A stretch of DNA of 64,000 nucleotides from Euglena gracilis (taxonomy: Eukaryota > Euglenida > Euglenophyceae > Euglenales), in contig CP154955.1 in the NCBI GenBank assembly GCA_039621445.1, positions 38,572,426-38,636,425 on the forward strand, written 5' to 3'. Of the stretch, positions 17,463 through 28,812 are shown piece after piece. A program made the position numbers and the translations under genes. The stretch's first letter is position 1; the number at the start of each line of letters is the position of its first letter. The notes beneath the pieces are model-generated. The model was not told the DNA's origin and did no database searches. It saw nothing but the letters and a program-made list of their open reading frames with translations.

Positions 17463-18683
17463 TTAAATTCGCGGATGCAGGACCTGAATCAGTAGAATCG
17501 CGTTCACAATCGTTGAAACCGTGATGTCTATCACGTTTCTTTCTCTTGGTTGCAGATTCGCGAAAAACGCGATCTGATTTGATACAAACGTGGTATGAGC
17601 CACCACAATCTGATTCTGTACCCCGCGTGGAGCTCAGGACTGCCCCCACCACACCCTGGGTGGAAGCACCCACGCACGCAATCCGAAACAATTTGGACGT
17701 TCACTAAGTCCCCCTGGACTCCCGCCATGACTTACATGGGAGAGGATATAATGCCGAAACGGCATTTCCAGATCCAATGAAAGGTAAGAGCCTTCATGGA
17801 AACTGGACCTCACACATTGGGGACTTTCACACTCACACACTCACACGTACATTGCACTGGTAGCGGATACCGCCAAAAACAGCCGTGGGTGGAAGCACCC
17901 AGGACTGACACATACCCAGGAGCTCTGGATGGAAGCATCTACGAGCGCCCCCCCCCCCACTGGCCCTTCGGGTGGATGAACCCAGGCCCCACCTCATATG
18001 CAATCGCCGTGCGGACGGAAACCGTCTGAAGGAGGTAAGTGCGTCTTATCACGCCGTGAAGGTGCTGCTGCTGTGAAGACCTTGGCAGCCGGGAAACCTG
18101 GCAGGCCGCTAAAGGACACACAGCACACAGCGCGCACGACGTAATCATAGGCCAAAGTTGTCACTTTTCGGCCCCAAGGCCCCTTAAGGCTGCCAGACAG
18201 CAAAAATTCTGTTTTTACCGAAGCCAGCCCCCCACTTCTCCCTACTTTCCCCCAGCCCCGCAAAGCTGTCGCCGGCAGTCCGTTCTGCAAGTGGGCTTTT
18301 GTGCCCTAGTGCGGATATGACCACCTAGGCGTCCTATCCGGGTATGCACAGGATAGGTAGGAGCTTACGCCCCCCCTTCCACACCTCTCCCCTGGGTTTT
18401 TCAGCGAATACGCTTGACCAACCCCGCGTGCCTTGGCACACCCAAACTGGGTGGATGGGATGCTTTGACTAGAAACCTGCCAGCCCCATTTTCTTACAGT
18501 GGGCTTTTCGCACCCCTGAGCCGAAACGGCTAATAGGTAAACACAATACGCGGCTAACCTTTTGCGCGTTTTCGGTTTTGGGTTGCACCTCTGTGGAGAA
18601 AAGAGGTCCGTGTTCTGAAAAGCAGAACCCGACGGGGACCGTGTCTGATATCCTGACAGGACCTGGGATAACCTGGTCCAAGA
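17463..18683. other. No recognised gene; short hairpin motif repeated
   Basis: The hairpin-forming GGGTGGAAGCACCC occurs near 17660 and 17890, with a relative TGGATGGAAGCATC near 17930. Several frames of ~60-100 codons are present, none with a recognisable domain. The same layout occurs at 33961-35172. Confidence 0.5.
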
Positions 18684-21600
18684 ATGAAATCGGGCATAGC
18701 CCTGGGAGGGGGATGTGTACCAGGCACGATCCCAGCTCTAGAGGAAATCTGCAGAGTCTGGATCTGTCACAATCTGACGGCTGTGTATGAGCACTGCCTG
18801 ACGATCGTGGCAGATCCTATGGGATTTAGCGACACGTATCGCACGTGCCTGCATGACCTTTATTCCTCACAGGTGGTATTCTGTTTTTCACATTCTGGTT
18901 CATTTCAAGCAAGAGGAAAATCCTCAGAACAAAACGGACACGACTGTGAAGGAAAATCCTTTCACAGTGACTTGTCTGGAATCTTTGGGAATTGGGACAA
19001 AGGATTCTGTTACTCCAAAGATTTTTCCTCACCCAAATAGGTGCGCACACGCGAAAGGCAAAAAGGCTTTTCTGGGACAAAAGGGGTCAAAGGAAAGTCT
19101 TTGGACGTACACTCCAGGCCCACGTGAAGCGCCTGCGAATCCAGGGTCCGTTTTGCAAAAAAATGGATCCCGATGATGATACAAAGTCAGCCATCGACCT
19201 GCATTTCTTCATTAACTCCGTTCGCGTTGCGGTGAAGCCGGAGGGCGACTGGGGGATCGAGATTGACCTGAAACAAGAACCCGTTCATCGACCAACGCCA
19301 TGGACGTGGCTATTTTTTGGTTGGGGATTTCTGTTTGGACTTGAAATTGGAAAAATGTTTTATTTTCGCCAGACAGCCTGATTTTTTGGGAAACAACAGC
19401 CTGTTCTGGACATTTGATGAAGCGCGCATGGCCATCTGCATGGCGCAGAGGCTAGAACCGTATCAAGGAATATTCTGTGCTAAATGCATGTTCCTTCCGA
19501 TGTTCCCACTACTACGAGAATATGCGCCTCCTGCACGCCACGGTGGAACGTCACCTGAACCGACCTGTTCCGGCATCAACGTACCAGGGGGATGGCTACA
19601 ACGCGTTCCACAACTACATCCACACGGCAGCCTCGATTGAGGTCGAACGCACCCGATACGCAGTGCAAAACTCGGTGGGTTATGTTGTCTGGACGTTTTT
19701 TTTGTTGAAAAAAGAGTCTGATGACATTTTGATGGATGGGAGCAACAAGGGCCGCACCCATGCTTTAGTTTATACCTAAACTGGAGCATGTCAGCTATGT
19801 GACAAAAGGTGAGCTCCTCATCTTTCGAGATTTTTGTGAGGAGGGCAACCTGTGTCTCTGGACTTTGGGCATGCAGTTCATCACGCACGACGACATCTTG
19901 GAGTGCTCCCGCTTGCAGTGTCCTCCGTTTGGGCATCAAAAGCAATGGGAAACAGGATTTTGCTTTGGCAGAACCCTGCAGGGAACGTCTACGCGACTTG
20001 ATGCAGGAGCGCTACGGTACGTCGACCCCGCCCGCAGCAGCAAATTTACTTGATCATTTCAGGGATCCTGCCTATAACGTGTATGCACAACCTGTTGCAA
20101 CTGGCTACAGACGGTGCCTCGGTGAACTACCGACTAGCTTCCACCATCAGGGACAAGTTTCTGAAGGACCTCACACAGGGCCCCACCAACATGTTTTTTA
20201 TTTTTTTTAATTTATATTTTATTTTTAATGGCCAGTTTGGCTGGGCACTGCTAACATTCTCGGAATAAATGATGCACATCAACTCGAGCGCTGCGCCGTA
20301 CACGCTCTTCTTCAGGAACCCCACGCACAGACCACGTTGGACGTGGTCCGCACCGTGGTCCGCACGTACCGAAAGAAGGAGCTCCTGATGATCAGGCTGG
20401 TCCACAAGGGACGGATTTCTTTTTTGTTAAAATGTTAAACTTTGAATGTTTCTCCCATTGACCGCTCTCCAAAAAAACGAAGATTTTACAACGCTAATTG
20501 TTTGGATTTTTTTGGGAAAACAATGTGATTTACTTGAGAACCGATCTGCTTATGATGCAGTCCGCCGCGCCTACGAAGGATTACAAGCAGCTGAAGAAGG
20601 TGTACAGCGGGCGATGGATGCAGTGCTTGCTGACAGCGCTGACCGCCTTCATGTATAACTTCAGCCTGATGTCCGCGACCGTCCTCTCCATTACCAGCCA
20701 ACGCAAGGCGGACTGTTGGGCCAGGACCATCTTTTATTGCCGGAAAGGTGGTCTTTTCGAAACACCGTCAGGCACAGTTGGTTTGATGTGCGCTTCATCC
20801 ACATGTTGCATGAACCAGGCAAATGCAAAGCAATTGCCTGACTCGGACTGATGGATTTGGCTGCAGCGGTGCAACGAGCCGAGAAGGTCGTGCAGTTGCG
20901 GAACATCACGTTCATTGAGCGTGACGCTACCATCCAGCACCCCATTTAAAATATGTGGAGTGCTACAGCCATGAAGGAGTTGGAGTACTTCTTGGAGCGT
21001 CCTGTTCAAGGTGGAGTACATTACCAGCAGTACCTGGCCCACACCACAAAAACAGACAACAGCCAGGATGCCCTCACGTTGGGGGCGGAGGGTGTTCTGC
21101 GTACGACACGCAGTTTCGCGCCCACACCGTGGCGATGAAAGGATACATGGACCAAGGACTGCGTCACATCCGGGACCATTTCTTGAGGGAGATGCGAGAC
21201 GGCTTTGCTAATCGCTCCGTCTTATCCTGCCTGGGTTGGTTGGATCTTTCCAGCTGGCCTGGTGATGTGCGGGCAATCGACAGTTTGGCCTGATAATCAA
21301 GCAGTCGCATTTCTTTGCCTTGGTGCCTACAGTTGGCTTTTTTGTTCACGGAATTTTGTGTACTGGGTTTGTCTCCGCCAGCTGCTTGTTGTTTGATGTT
21401 CGCTCCTTGCATACGCATTGGATGCGCCGGCTCCATGCGATGCCTCTGGAAGTCCCTTTGAGGGAGTTCCAGATGGTCAAGGACTTATATAAGGCTGCCA
21501 TGCATCCTCTGGACTCCTTGTCCTTCTGGAAGCAAATCATTCGCTCCCGCGATCAATTCCCACATTTGCACATTTTCCTCCGTATGTCACTTGCTCTGAC

Positions 21601-22041
21601 CCCCAGCAACGCGGTTGTTGAACAAGCATTCTCACGCTTGTCACAATTGCTTGCTCCTCAGCGCTTACGGCAAAGGTCGCTGTCTAGTCCGGCAGACAGA
21701 GACCTTTATCTGTTGGATCCCAAATTGGCTGCCGAGTTGCTTACTGTTGCCCTGGACAGTCCTCCATGACAACAATATGACGTATCCACCATCATTCAAT
21801 ATATGACAGAGGGCGGTAAAGGCGGCGTGCACAAAAGGCGAGGGGTTGACATGTCACCCTTGCCAAGCCCTGCTGTTTCAGATGCTGCCACCAGTTCCAC
21901 TTAACCTTCGCGCGCATCTATGGCAGGGTAATTTCTTTTTGCCGGCGTTGTTGTAGAAAATACCCTGCACCTGATGACATTTCCGATACTTCTTCTGTGT
22001 CGTCTGACTCTTCGTTGACCTCTTGGGCCGACTCGGAGTGA
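18684..22041 (+). pseudogene. hAT-like transposase gene, decayed (unit 1)
   Basis: Pieces in different frames: MKSGIALGGGC-type start region (18684-18870), MDPDDDTKSAIDLHFF (19163-19380), an SHYYENMRLLHATVERHLN segment (19500-19680), LLQLATDGASVNYRLAS (~20090-20140), ELEYFLERPVQ/GYMDQGLRHIRDHFL (20970-21190, frame change between), and the clearest part, FLRMSLALTPSNAVVEQAFSR (21570-21640), which matches the hAT C-terminal dimerisation region. A short acidic end, DDISDTSSVSSDSSLTSWAD, closes at TGA 22039-22041. Some gaps could be introns rather than damage. The hAT call rests on the C-terminal motif and the DGASVN motif; no terminal inverted repeats were found. Confidence 0.6.
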
Positions 22042-22144
22042 TTTTGTTGCTGACCATGCACGCACACTTGTGCGTCGGCCGTACTGGCCTGGAAATTAGT
22101 TCCTGTTGCCTTCGCGTTGCATTGCCGACTGTGGACCTGGACTT

Positions 22145-22232
22145 CCCCCCCCCCCGGGTTTTGGGGGTCCGAGCCCCACCCCCCCCCGGGGGGGTGTCGC
22201 GCGCCACCCTGGCTGGGTGGGGGGACCCCCCC
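22145..22232. repeat. C/G homopolymer-rich segment
   Basis: Runs of 7-11 C or G separated by short spacers between the transposase tail and the DIRS fragment. Lengths differ in unit 2 (38639-38728). Confidence 0.8.
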
Positions 22233-22920
22233 CCCGGGGGTCTTAAAAAGAAGCCTGCCTGTGATGCTCTCCCCCCTTGGCCTTGGTTCCATCTGCCCAT
22301 GTGGGCTCTGGCCCTCTGGCCCGAATTCTTGGCTGGCTCTTTGAATTGTAAGGGTACTTCGCCCTGGAAGACCTGTCTGGCTGGGCCCTGGAAGACCTGT
22401 CTGGGCTGGGCCTTGGAGGGCCTGGGGCCATTGGTCCTTTCCCTTTTCTGGACTTCTTGACCACTGTCTGCCAAGGGCTGTGGTCGCTGGGGGGGGTTTG
22501 GCTGGTGTGAAATTTCTGAGAGGGGTGGGGAAGGGGTGACCACAGCTTGCACGGCTTGTACAAATCTCCAGGTTCTCCAGCTGCTGCGGCCACCGCTGCT
22601 TCTCTTCGTAATACCAATTTCTCCCCCAGGTCATCTTTCATTGAAGTCAGTTGTTGAATTTTTTTGAAGTTTGATATTCAGCTGGTTCTTCTCGTTCTGG
22701 AATTTTAATTTGACTTCAACTTTCATTGGTGACTTCGTATTCTTGAGTTGAGGTGCTCTCCTTTCTTCTGGGTTCGAAGGGCAGTTTAGGTATCAGCCAA
22801 CTCCGGCGAAAAAAAGGCACTAAGCAGGGACCCCTAACCCAACGCGTCACAGTCAAACAACAGATCGCCGGCGAGCAAGGCATGACCTCAAAAGGGCAAA
22901 GTGCGGAGACCGAGGCTCGA
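22233..22920 (-). mobile_element. DIRS 5' fragment H (unit 1)
   Basis: The minus strand shows a family-C-like left end (CCTCGGTCTCCGCAC, ending ~22920), an ITR-like stretch with GCCGGAGTTGGCTGAT, a leader and ORF1. Everything downstream of ORF1 is missing. It lies head-to-head with fragment I. Confidence 0.75.
22243..22641 (-). CDS. DIRS ORF1 (Gag-like) fragment, element H
   Basis: A 132-codon frame from 22641. It has an Ala-rich N-terminal part, then HSPWQTVVKKSRKGKGP at residue ~60-75, a divergent copy of the ORF1 signature, and Pro/Arg-rich PDRSSRA repeats. It runs into the C/G-rich junction at its C-terminus, so the original end is lost. No RT follows. It is useful mainly as a third version of the ORF1 motif. 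Confidence 0.5.
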   Translation of the reverse strand: MKDDLGEKLVLRREAAVAAAAGEPGDLYKPCKLWSPLPHPSQKFHTSQTPPSDHSPWQTVVKKSRKGKGPMAPGPPRPSPDRSSRAQPDRSSRAKYPYNSKSQPRIRARGPEPTWADGTKAKGGEHHRQASF

Positions 22921-23286
22921 CAATTGGATACAAAAGGATAAGTCAATAGAATTGGCCTGAAGGCGACCCTCGTGCAGAATATTGAATCCAATTTTTCTTG
23001 GAAAGTTCAAGACCTAAATGACAGATGGATTTTAAGAGACGGCGAGGAGCATCGCTGGACAACAAGAGCTGGCTTCCGCAGCAGCTGGAAGACTGACGGT
23101 GCGGTGCAACCGTGGCGAGCCGTGGCTGCCCCCCGCAAGAAAAATTTCCTGAACACCCGCCAAGTGGCAGCCACGGACTGTGGCAGACAGTGGTCAGAAA
23201 AACCCGAGGGACACACACTCACAAGGTCTTTGTGCTTCGCCCTCGGTGTCCCTTCCTCCCGTCGGTTTGCCTCGGGGGGAGTGCGA
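22921..23286 (+). mobile_element. Minimal DIRS derivative I (unit 1)
   Basis: The ORF1 N-terminus (GLWQTVVRKT, ~23170-23205) is joined directly to a family-C right terminus (GTCTTTGTGCTTCGCC to GAGTGCGA, 23225-23286), so all of RT, RNase H and YR is deleted. Its right end touches the left end of F1. Confidence 0.75.
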
Positions 23287-23310
23287 GACACCTCGGGCTC
23301 CGCACTTTGC

Positions 23311-23411
23311 CATTGTGAGGCCATGCCTTGCTCGCCGGCGGGTTTGTTGTGTGATTGTTCGCTGTGCTGGTTTAGGAGTCCCTGCTTAGTGCCTTTTCCG
23401 CCGGAGTTGGC
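23311..23411 (+). repeat. Left inverted terminal repeat of F1
   Basis: CATTGTGAGGCCATGCC to CGGAGTTGGC, reverse complement of 27806-27904. Confidence 0.85.
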
Positions 23412-23665
23412 TGACTCCTAATTGCCCTTCGACACCCAGAAGAAAGAAACATAATCTACGCAAGGAGTCGTACCAAGAGAAGAAGTCAAGACCAACAGAA
23501 TATACTCAAGAAAGGATCTATCCTACGTTTGGTCAAGTTTGGCAAAAATATTTCTATTGAAGAAGTTGTTCTTCCTGACGGCAAGGTTAACCGACTCCCT
23601 TGTTGAGAACAGCATCTACACCAGGAAGTTGACTTTGCAGCTGTGGTCAAGACCGAAACATAAAA

Positions 23666-24307
23666 TTGAATTGGAATTTGAAAAGATTGAATTCAATGAA
23701 CTATGAAAGACCTACAAGCTCAGAAGCAACAGCTGGACAACCCCGTGCCCGAGAAGATTACGCTGGAGAACCTGCCGGTGCGGCCTCCGTCTGGCAACCA
23801 GTGGCTTTCCCCCAAAATAAAATTTCCTTTTCAGAAATTTCCTCAACCCCAGAAAGGGACAGCAACAGCACTTGGCAGTTGGTGGCAAAGAAACCAAAGA
23901 TGAAACCAAAATCAAACCCATTCCAGCAGAAGTTGGACCCAGTCCCCCGTAAGGGGCAACAATGGAGGCCCCAAGGTGGTCATCCACCAAAGTCGCCAGC
24001 AAGCCCCAGTACGGCAGAAGGAATGTGGGCCAAGGGGGACAACATCGGCCAGGCCTTGGAGGCCAATTCTGCAAGCAAATGCCCACGGGACGGGGCAAAA
24101 AAGGTCTGTTTAAAACCCCCAGAATGTCTCCCATCATCAACCCCTCAAAGGGGAATGGGGGGGCCCACAGAGGCCCCCCAAGACTTTACATGCAGCTGGA
24201 GGCCCACATCAAATCAAGCCAAAGGCCATGGAGGCCAACGCAGTAAGGCCAACAATTTCAAGCCCACTGGGGACATCACTTTCCAGGCCCTGGGGGCCAG
24301 AAGCTAA
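23666..24307 (+). CDS. DIRS ORF1 (Gag-like), family C, F1
   Basis: A 213-codon frame after the leader. The N-terminus includes EPAGAASVWQPVAF, then STWQLVAKKPKMKPK (residues ~69-83), the family-C form of the ORF1 motif. The rest is Gly/Pro/Arg-rich. In F2 the equivalent frame closes at 40395 because of small changes near 40305-40320, so at least one copy is frameshifted. The function is inferred from position only. Confidence 0.5.
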   Translation: MNWNLKRLNSMNYERPTSSEATAGQPRAREDYAGEPAGAASVWQPVAFPQNKISFSEISSTPERDSNSTWQLVAKKPKMKPKSNPFQQKLDPVPRKGQQWRPQGGHPPKSPASPSTAEGMWAKGDNIGQALEANSASKCPRDGAKKVCLKPPECLPSSTPQRGMGGPTEAPQDFTCSWRPTSNQAKGHGGQRSKANNFKPTGDITFQALGARS

Positions 24308-24634
24308 CCAGCTGCAGCCCAATGGGGCATTATATGGCAAAGCCCCAGGAGGACCCCCCAAAGGAACCCACAGAGGCCCTTTACTTGGACAAGGGGGAAA
24401 AGGTACCCACAGTGGACCTTATGAACGGGGACAGGGGACCCACAGTGGCCCCCCTGTCAAATCTTTTTGTTTTGCCCATGGCAGGGGAAGATCAACCCAA
24501 GGGGGGGACCCACAGAGGCCCCCCTATGGTATGTTTACCAACAACAAGATCAGAGTGGAGGACCAGAGAGACTGTGAGAGATGCATGCACACCCACCCCT
24601 GCAGTTTTTCCACAACCTCCTGTAAACCCAGGGG

Positions 24635-26203
24635 TTGCATTATTCCCAACCACCCATCAGCAGGTCAGAGCATTCATCCCAAAATGTCCATGGGATCCCA
24701 TGGAAAGTGGTCATCAACCCAACCACCCACAACCCCACAGAATCAATTACTTGGGGAAATAAATTCCATGGAGGAAAAGTGGAGAAACACCCCCTGCACC
24801 AAAGGCTCCAAAAAAGCCTAAAATGGTGGACCAAAAATGCCCCCCCCACCAACCTGCAAACTCATCAAAGATGGAATCCAACCCCCATGGGACAGAAATC
24901 CAGACTTGTCCACCCACCAAAATTCAGGGCAAACCTAAACCTCACCCAGGCAGAAAAAATCCTGTTGGATTACGAAAAATCTGGGTCCATAAGGAGGGTT
25001 CAGGATGCACGAACCCAACACCTAATCCCCTGGTTTCTAATATCAAAACCAGAATGGGGGGAGACAAAATGGAGGTTCATAGGCGACTGCAGGGAATTAA
25101 ACCAGCAGTTTCAGGTAAAACCTTCCAAGCTGGATCACATCTAGCACATACTTCCAATTCTGGAAAAATGTCAATGGGCAGCCAAAATAGACTTAAAGGA
25201 TGCCTATTTTCACATTCCAGTGAGCCAGGCCCTTGATGCCATTTTTGAGGCATCAAGTGGGGGGGCAAACTTGGGAGTTCCAAGCAGGCTGCTTTGGCCT
25301 GAACATAATGCCCCAAATTTTCATGGGGGTCATGAAAACATTCGAAAAGCTGTGGAGAAAAAGGGGCATTCAGGTATTTATTTACCTGGACGACATTCTG
25401 GTGGTGGCCCCCACCAGAAACACTCTACAACATCATCTGAACACAGTGGTCAGGGATTTATTAAAATCAGGGTTCAAGATCAATGTAAAAAAGTCAACCC
25501 TGGAACCCACTCAAATTGTAAACCACCTGGGGTTTCAACTAAACTTCCAAGAAGGAAGATGACAAGCACCCCCACAAAAAGTCAAGACCATAAAAAAGGA
25601 GCTGGGCAAAATCGTAAAAAGGACTTCATGTTAAAAAGGCATTTAGCTGCCATTTTGGGACAAATCAGGTCCAACCCGATGGCCCTGCCCTTCCTCAGGG
25701 CTTTTACGGATGCCCTGGCCAATTTTCTGGCAAAACATTCCACAGCCCCCTGGGACTCCAAACATCCCATTTCACCAGAGATAAAAACCCAACTAAAGGA
25801 AATCAAAATTCTACTCGACACATGGGAGGGAAGACCCTTCCCCCAAAACGCCACCAGAGAATTGCACTCAGACAGCAGCACCCACGCATGGGGGGGATTA
25901 GACATCCGTACAGGAAACATTGTGCAGGAATTTTGGCGGGAAAAGTCCACTCTGCACATAAATGTCAAAGAACTAAGTGCAGCAATAAGCACAGTAAAAA
26001 GCCTAAGCAAGCGGGGAGAAACAGTTCTACTTTCAGTAGACAATCAGGTAATTTATTATTACCTGACAAAAGGGGGAGGCAAAAAGGACCCCTTCAATAC
26101 AATGCTCAGACCATTTTTCGAATGGTGCACGGAGCACAAAATCAATTTGCAAGTAAAGTGGGTGCCTTCAAAGGAATTCCTAGCAGACCCCATAAGCAGA
26201 TGA
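24635..26203 (+). pseudogene. RT-RNase H of F1, with stops and frameshifts
   Basis: RT begins in one frame (LIPWFLISKPEWGETKWRF, 25020-25075) and hits in-frame TAG at ~25142, then KIDLKDAYFHIPVSQ (25190-25230). A frameshift leads to WEFQAGCFGLNIMPQIF, FIYLDDILVV (~25380) and a TGA at 25560-25562 that is TTA in unit 2. A further shift near 25620 enters MALPFLRAFTDALANF and RNase H (LHSDSSTHAWGGLD, LHINVKELSAA, KWVPSKEFLADPISR), closing with TGA at 26201. YLDD is intact but the gene cannot be read through. Confidence 0.85.
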
Positions 26204-26206
26204 GAA

Positions 26207-26729
26207 ATGGACAGGGGGGATTACTCTCTGGACCCCCAACTTTTTCAATGGCTCAAGCACCATTTCAAACAGTTCATAGCCTTGAAAACAGATTTATTTG
26301 CCTCCCCAGGCAACAAAAAAACTGCCCAATTTTGTGGCCAGGTGGCCCCACTGGGAGGCCTCAGCAGTGGATGCATTGCAATGTCCCATGGACAACATGG
26401 GGGATCTTTATGCAAACCCCCCCTGGTCAATAATTCAGAAATTCCTCCCAAGATTGAAAACTTTTCCACAGACAAAAGTTTTGATGGTAACCCCCTACTG
26501 GGATTCAGCCACCTGGTGGCCCCAGTTAATAAAAATGAAAGTGCCAGGGACCCCCTGCCTGAAAACCACCCCCTACATGGGTATGTTCACCAATTGCAGG
26601 GGAGAAAAAATGCCACCCCCCAGGTGGCCCCTTCTTTGCATGATTTGCTCAGGCAAATTCTGGAAGGGAAACAAATACAAAATACGTCCATTAACGATTT
26701 CCTGGGAAGAAACCCCAGTATAAGGCATT
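26207..26729 (+). pseudogene. Methyltransferase-like domain of F1, frameshifted
   Basis: DYSLDPQLFQWLKHHF and DLFASPGNKKTAQF are in one frame. From 26298 another frame continues with NMGDLYANPPWSII (NPPW ~26405-26417) and VLMVTPYWDSATWW. It matches the same domain of family A, so the NPPW motif is kept across both families although the gene is broken here. Confidence 0.75.
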
Positions 26730-27570
26730 ATCAAAACGCCTTTACCCTTCTATGAGTCATTCTGGAAAAAATGGGGGTGCCCCCCCCTACAGCCACCACT
26801 GACCAAGTGGTTGACGCTTTGATACAACTTTTTCATTTTTCAAGGGCACAGGCCCGTAATGCATACTGTGCTATGCTTTTAATCCCTGGCTTTGGTGGCC
26901 TGAAGTTCCATGGCATGTTGGCCCCTTACAAAAGGCTTTGGAACCAAAATCTGGAGAAGTATGGTGCCTTTTGGGATCCCCTCCCAATCCTCCTGGGGCT
27001 GTCACAGTCCCCCCTGCCCACTGATATTTGTACACTGCGTACACAACTCATTTTTTGCTGCAGAATTCTCTGTTTATATCGATCGTCTGCTTTGGCACAG
27101 GCCCAAAGAACCACCAGTGTGTTGGGTGGGGCTCCCTACATCAAAATTAAGCGTAAAGGCGAGAAGCTCCACAAGTGGGAGAGAGTTGTTGCAATTCCTC
27201 AATGCCCCCAAATCAGTCCCTTTCATTTAATGATGACGTAAGTGGCGGCAACACGTTTCTTTGTGAAGCCTGGGGGCCCCCTTTTAATTTCGTCAAAACC
27301 CCCTATAAAGCCATTTGTGCTGATACAGTTGCTTCCATCACAAAAACATTTTTTGCCCAACATGGGGTCACCCCCCAGATGTGGTGACCACACTCCACCA
27401 GAGCGGCAGGGGTTGGTTTACTCAAAAAATTGGGCCTTTCTGCCCAAGAAGTTTTTGAAATTGGTCAGTGGAAGGGGGTGGAGGCTTTCACAGCCCATTA
27501 TCAAAGGCTTGGTGCCCAAGGTGCTTTGGAGAATGCCCTGGCCCCCCTGTTTTCCGTGCAAAATCTGGCC
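26460..27570 (+). pseudogene. Tyrosine recombinase of F1, with stops
   Basis: Segments: APVNKNESARDPLPE, SINDFLGRNPSIRHYQ, in-frame TGA at ~26754, ARNAYCAMLLIPGFGGLKF, LRTQLIFCCRILCLYRSS (first Arg region), TAA near 27239, then in-frame TGA at ~27386 directly before PHSTRAAGV (HxxR) and FTAHYQRLG (Tyr). The catalytic residues are still recognisable. Unit 2 has TAG instead of TGA at the first stop. Confidence 0.8.
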
Positions 27571-27672
27571 TCACAATGGCAAAGTGCGGAGCCCGAGGTG
27601 TCTCGTACTCCCTCGAGGCACACCGACAAGGGAGGAAGGGACGCCGAGGGCGAAGCACAAAGACATTGTGAG
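27569..27672 (+). other. Internal complementary region of F1
   Basis: Equals the reverse complement of the family-C right edge joined to the left edge. The junction reads CCCGAGGTGTC/TCGTACTCC. Confidence 0.88.
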
Positions 27673-27805
27673 CCCGACCCCCCCACCCCTTTAAGAAAAT
27701 TTGTCTTCAAACGCCCTCGGTCAGAAGATGGGGGCCAGGGGGGGAGAGGGGGGGGACCCCCCCAGGGGAAAGAAGTCACGTCGTCACGTCGGAGAAGCAT
27801 CAGCA

Positions 27806-27904
27806 GCCAACTCCGGCGAGGCGGCACTAATCAGGGACTCCTAACCCAGCACAGCGAACAATCGCACAACAAACCGCCGGCGAGCAAGGCATGGCCTCAC
27901 AATG
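27806..27904 (-). repeat. Right inverted terminal repeat of F1
   Basis: Complement of 23311-23411. The outer edge continues to 27965. Confidence 0.85.
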
Positions 27905-27965
27905 TCTTTGTGCTTCGCCCTCGGTGTCCCTTCCTCCCTTGTCGGTGTGCCTCGAGGGAGTACGA

Positions 27966-28743
27966 ATCTGGCGTGCGTGCCGCCATCTGTGTCCTTTCAC
28001 CCCAAGCTAGGGTGCAAGCCCGAGGTGTCCAGCCCCAAAAACTCCAGAAAAACGCACCTTTTCTGGAAAGGAAACCTTTCGGAGGAAGGAAGGGAAATCC
28101 CCAGCGAGGGGAGATTGGTTGGGAATCGACTTCCCTTTTTGAGGAAAATTCTTAACAAGGGGAGGTGGGGGGGGGTTGGGAATAAGTTACCTTTTTGAGG
28201 GATTTGCCAAAATTTTTCCCTTTTTTCTCTGAAGGTCAAGTTCAAGCTCAAGTTCTTGTTTTTGAAAACCCACCAACGTTCGAAATGCAGTTGTGGATGC
28301 TTTGATGGTTCAAAATACATTCCTCTCTCAATTCCTTCCAAATTTGGAATTGTTCGCTCAGGAAATGGAGCTTGAAATGAATACAAAAAATCTCCTAAAA
28401 AAAGCAAACATGTCAAACGAAGCTGGAAAAACAAAAGAAAGAGGGGAAATGAAACTTCCAAACTCAACAAGTAGCATTGGAAACTTACTTCTCCTATCAA
28501 GCATGAGATCCCGCAGCAATCCTGGGACGCAATGAAATATTATTGAACCAACTGCAGGCCCTCCACAAATTCCCAGACCAGGTCCACAAATTCCCAGATC
28601 CCTGGGGGGGTCCAGCTCGAGACTGGAAACTTTGGGCTGCTGGAAAAAAGCCGTTGGCGGGTTGGCTGACCTCCCCTCCCCCCACTGGGCCCGGCCTGGG
28701 GTTGAATCGTGCTTGTACCTACAGTCAAGCCCAAAAATATCCC
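27966..28743 (+). other. Flank of F1 with one small unexplained frame (28293-28535)
   Basis: The frame encodes ~80 residues with LPNLELFAQEMELEMNTKNL and ends at 28535. It is rich in Leu, Asn and Glu and has no domain I know. It recurs unchanged at 49420-49662, but the duplication is too recent for that to show selection. The rest has no recognisable gene. Confidence 0.35.
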
Positions 28744-28812
28744 CATTTTAGGCAATTTTAGGCCATTTTTAGGCCATTTTAGGCCATTTAAGGCCATTTT
28801 AGGCCATTTTAA
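28744..28812. repeat. ATTTTAGGCC decanucleotide array (left, unit 1)
   Basis: About seven tandem 10-bp units with small length variants. Counterpart at 49871-49940. Confidence 0.92.

Larger units (their letters stand above)
23287..27965 (+). mobile_element. Family-C DIRS element F1, full-length but decayed
   Basis: 4679 bp from GACACCTCGGG to GGAGTACGA, with inverted repeats, ICR and the same gene order as family A. It has several stops and frameshifts in RT, the methyltransferase domain and YR. Unit 2 contains the orthologous copy F2, interrupted by element E. Confidence 0.9.
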
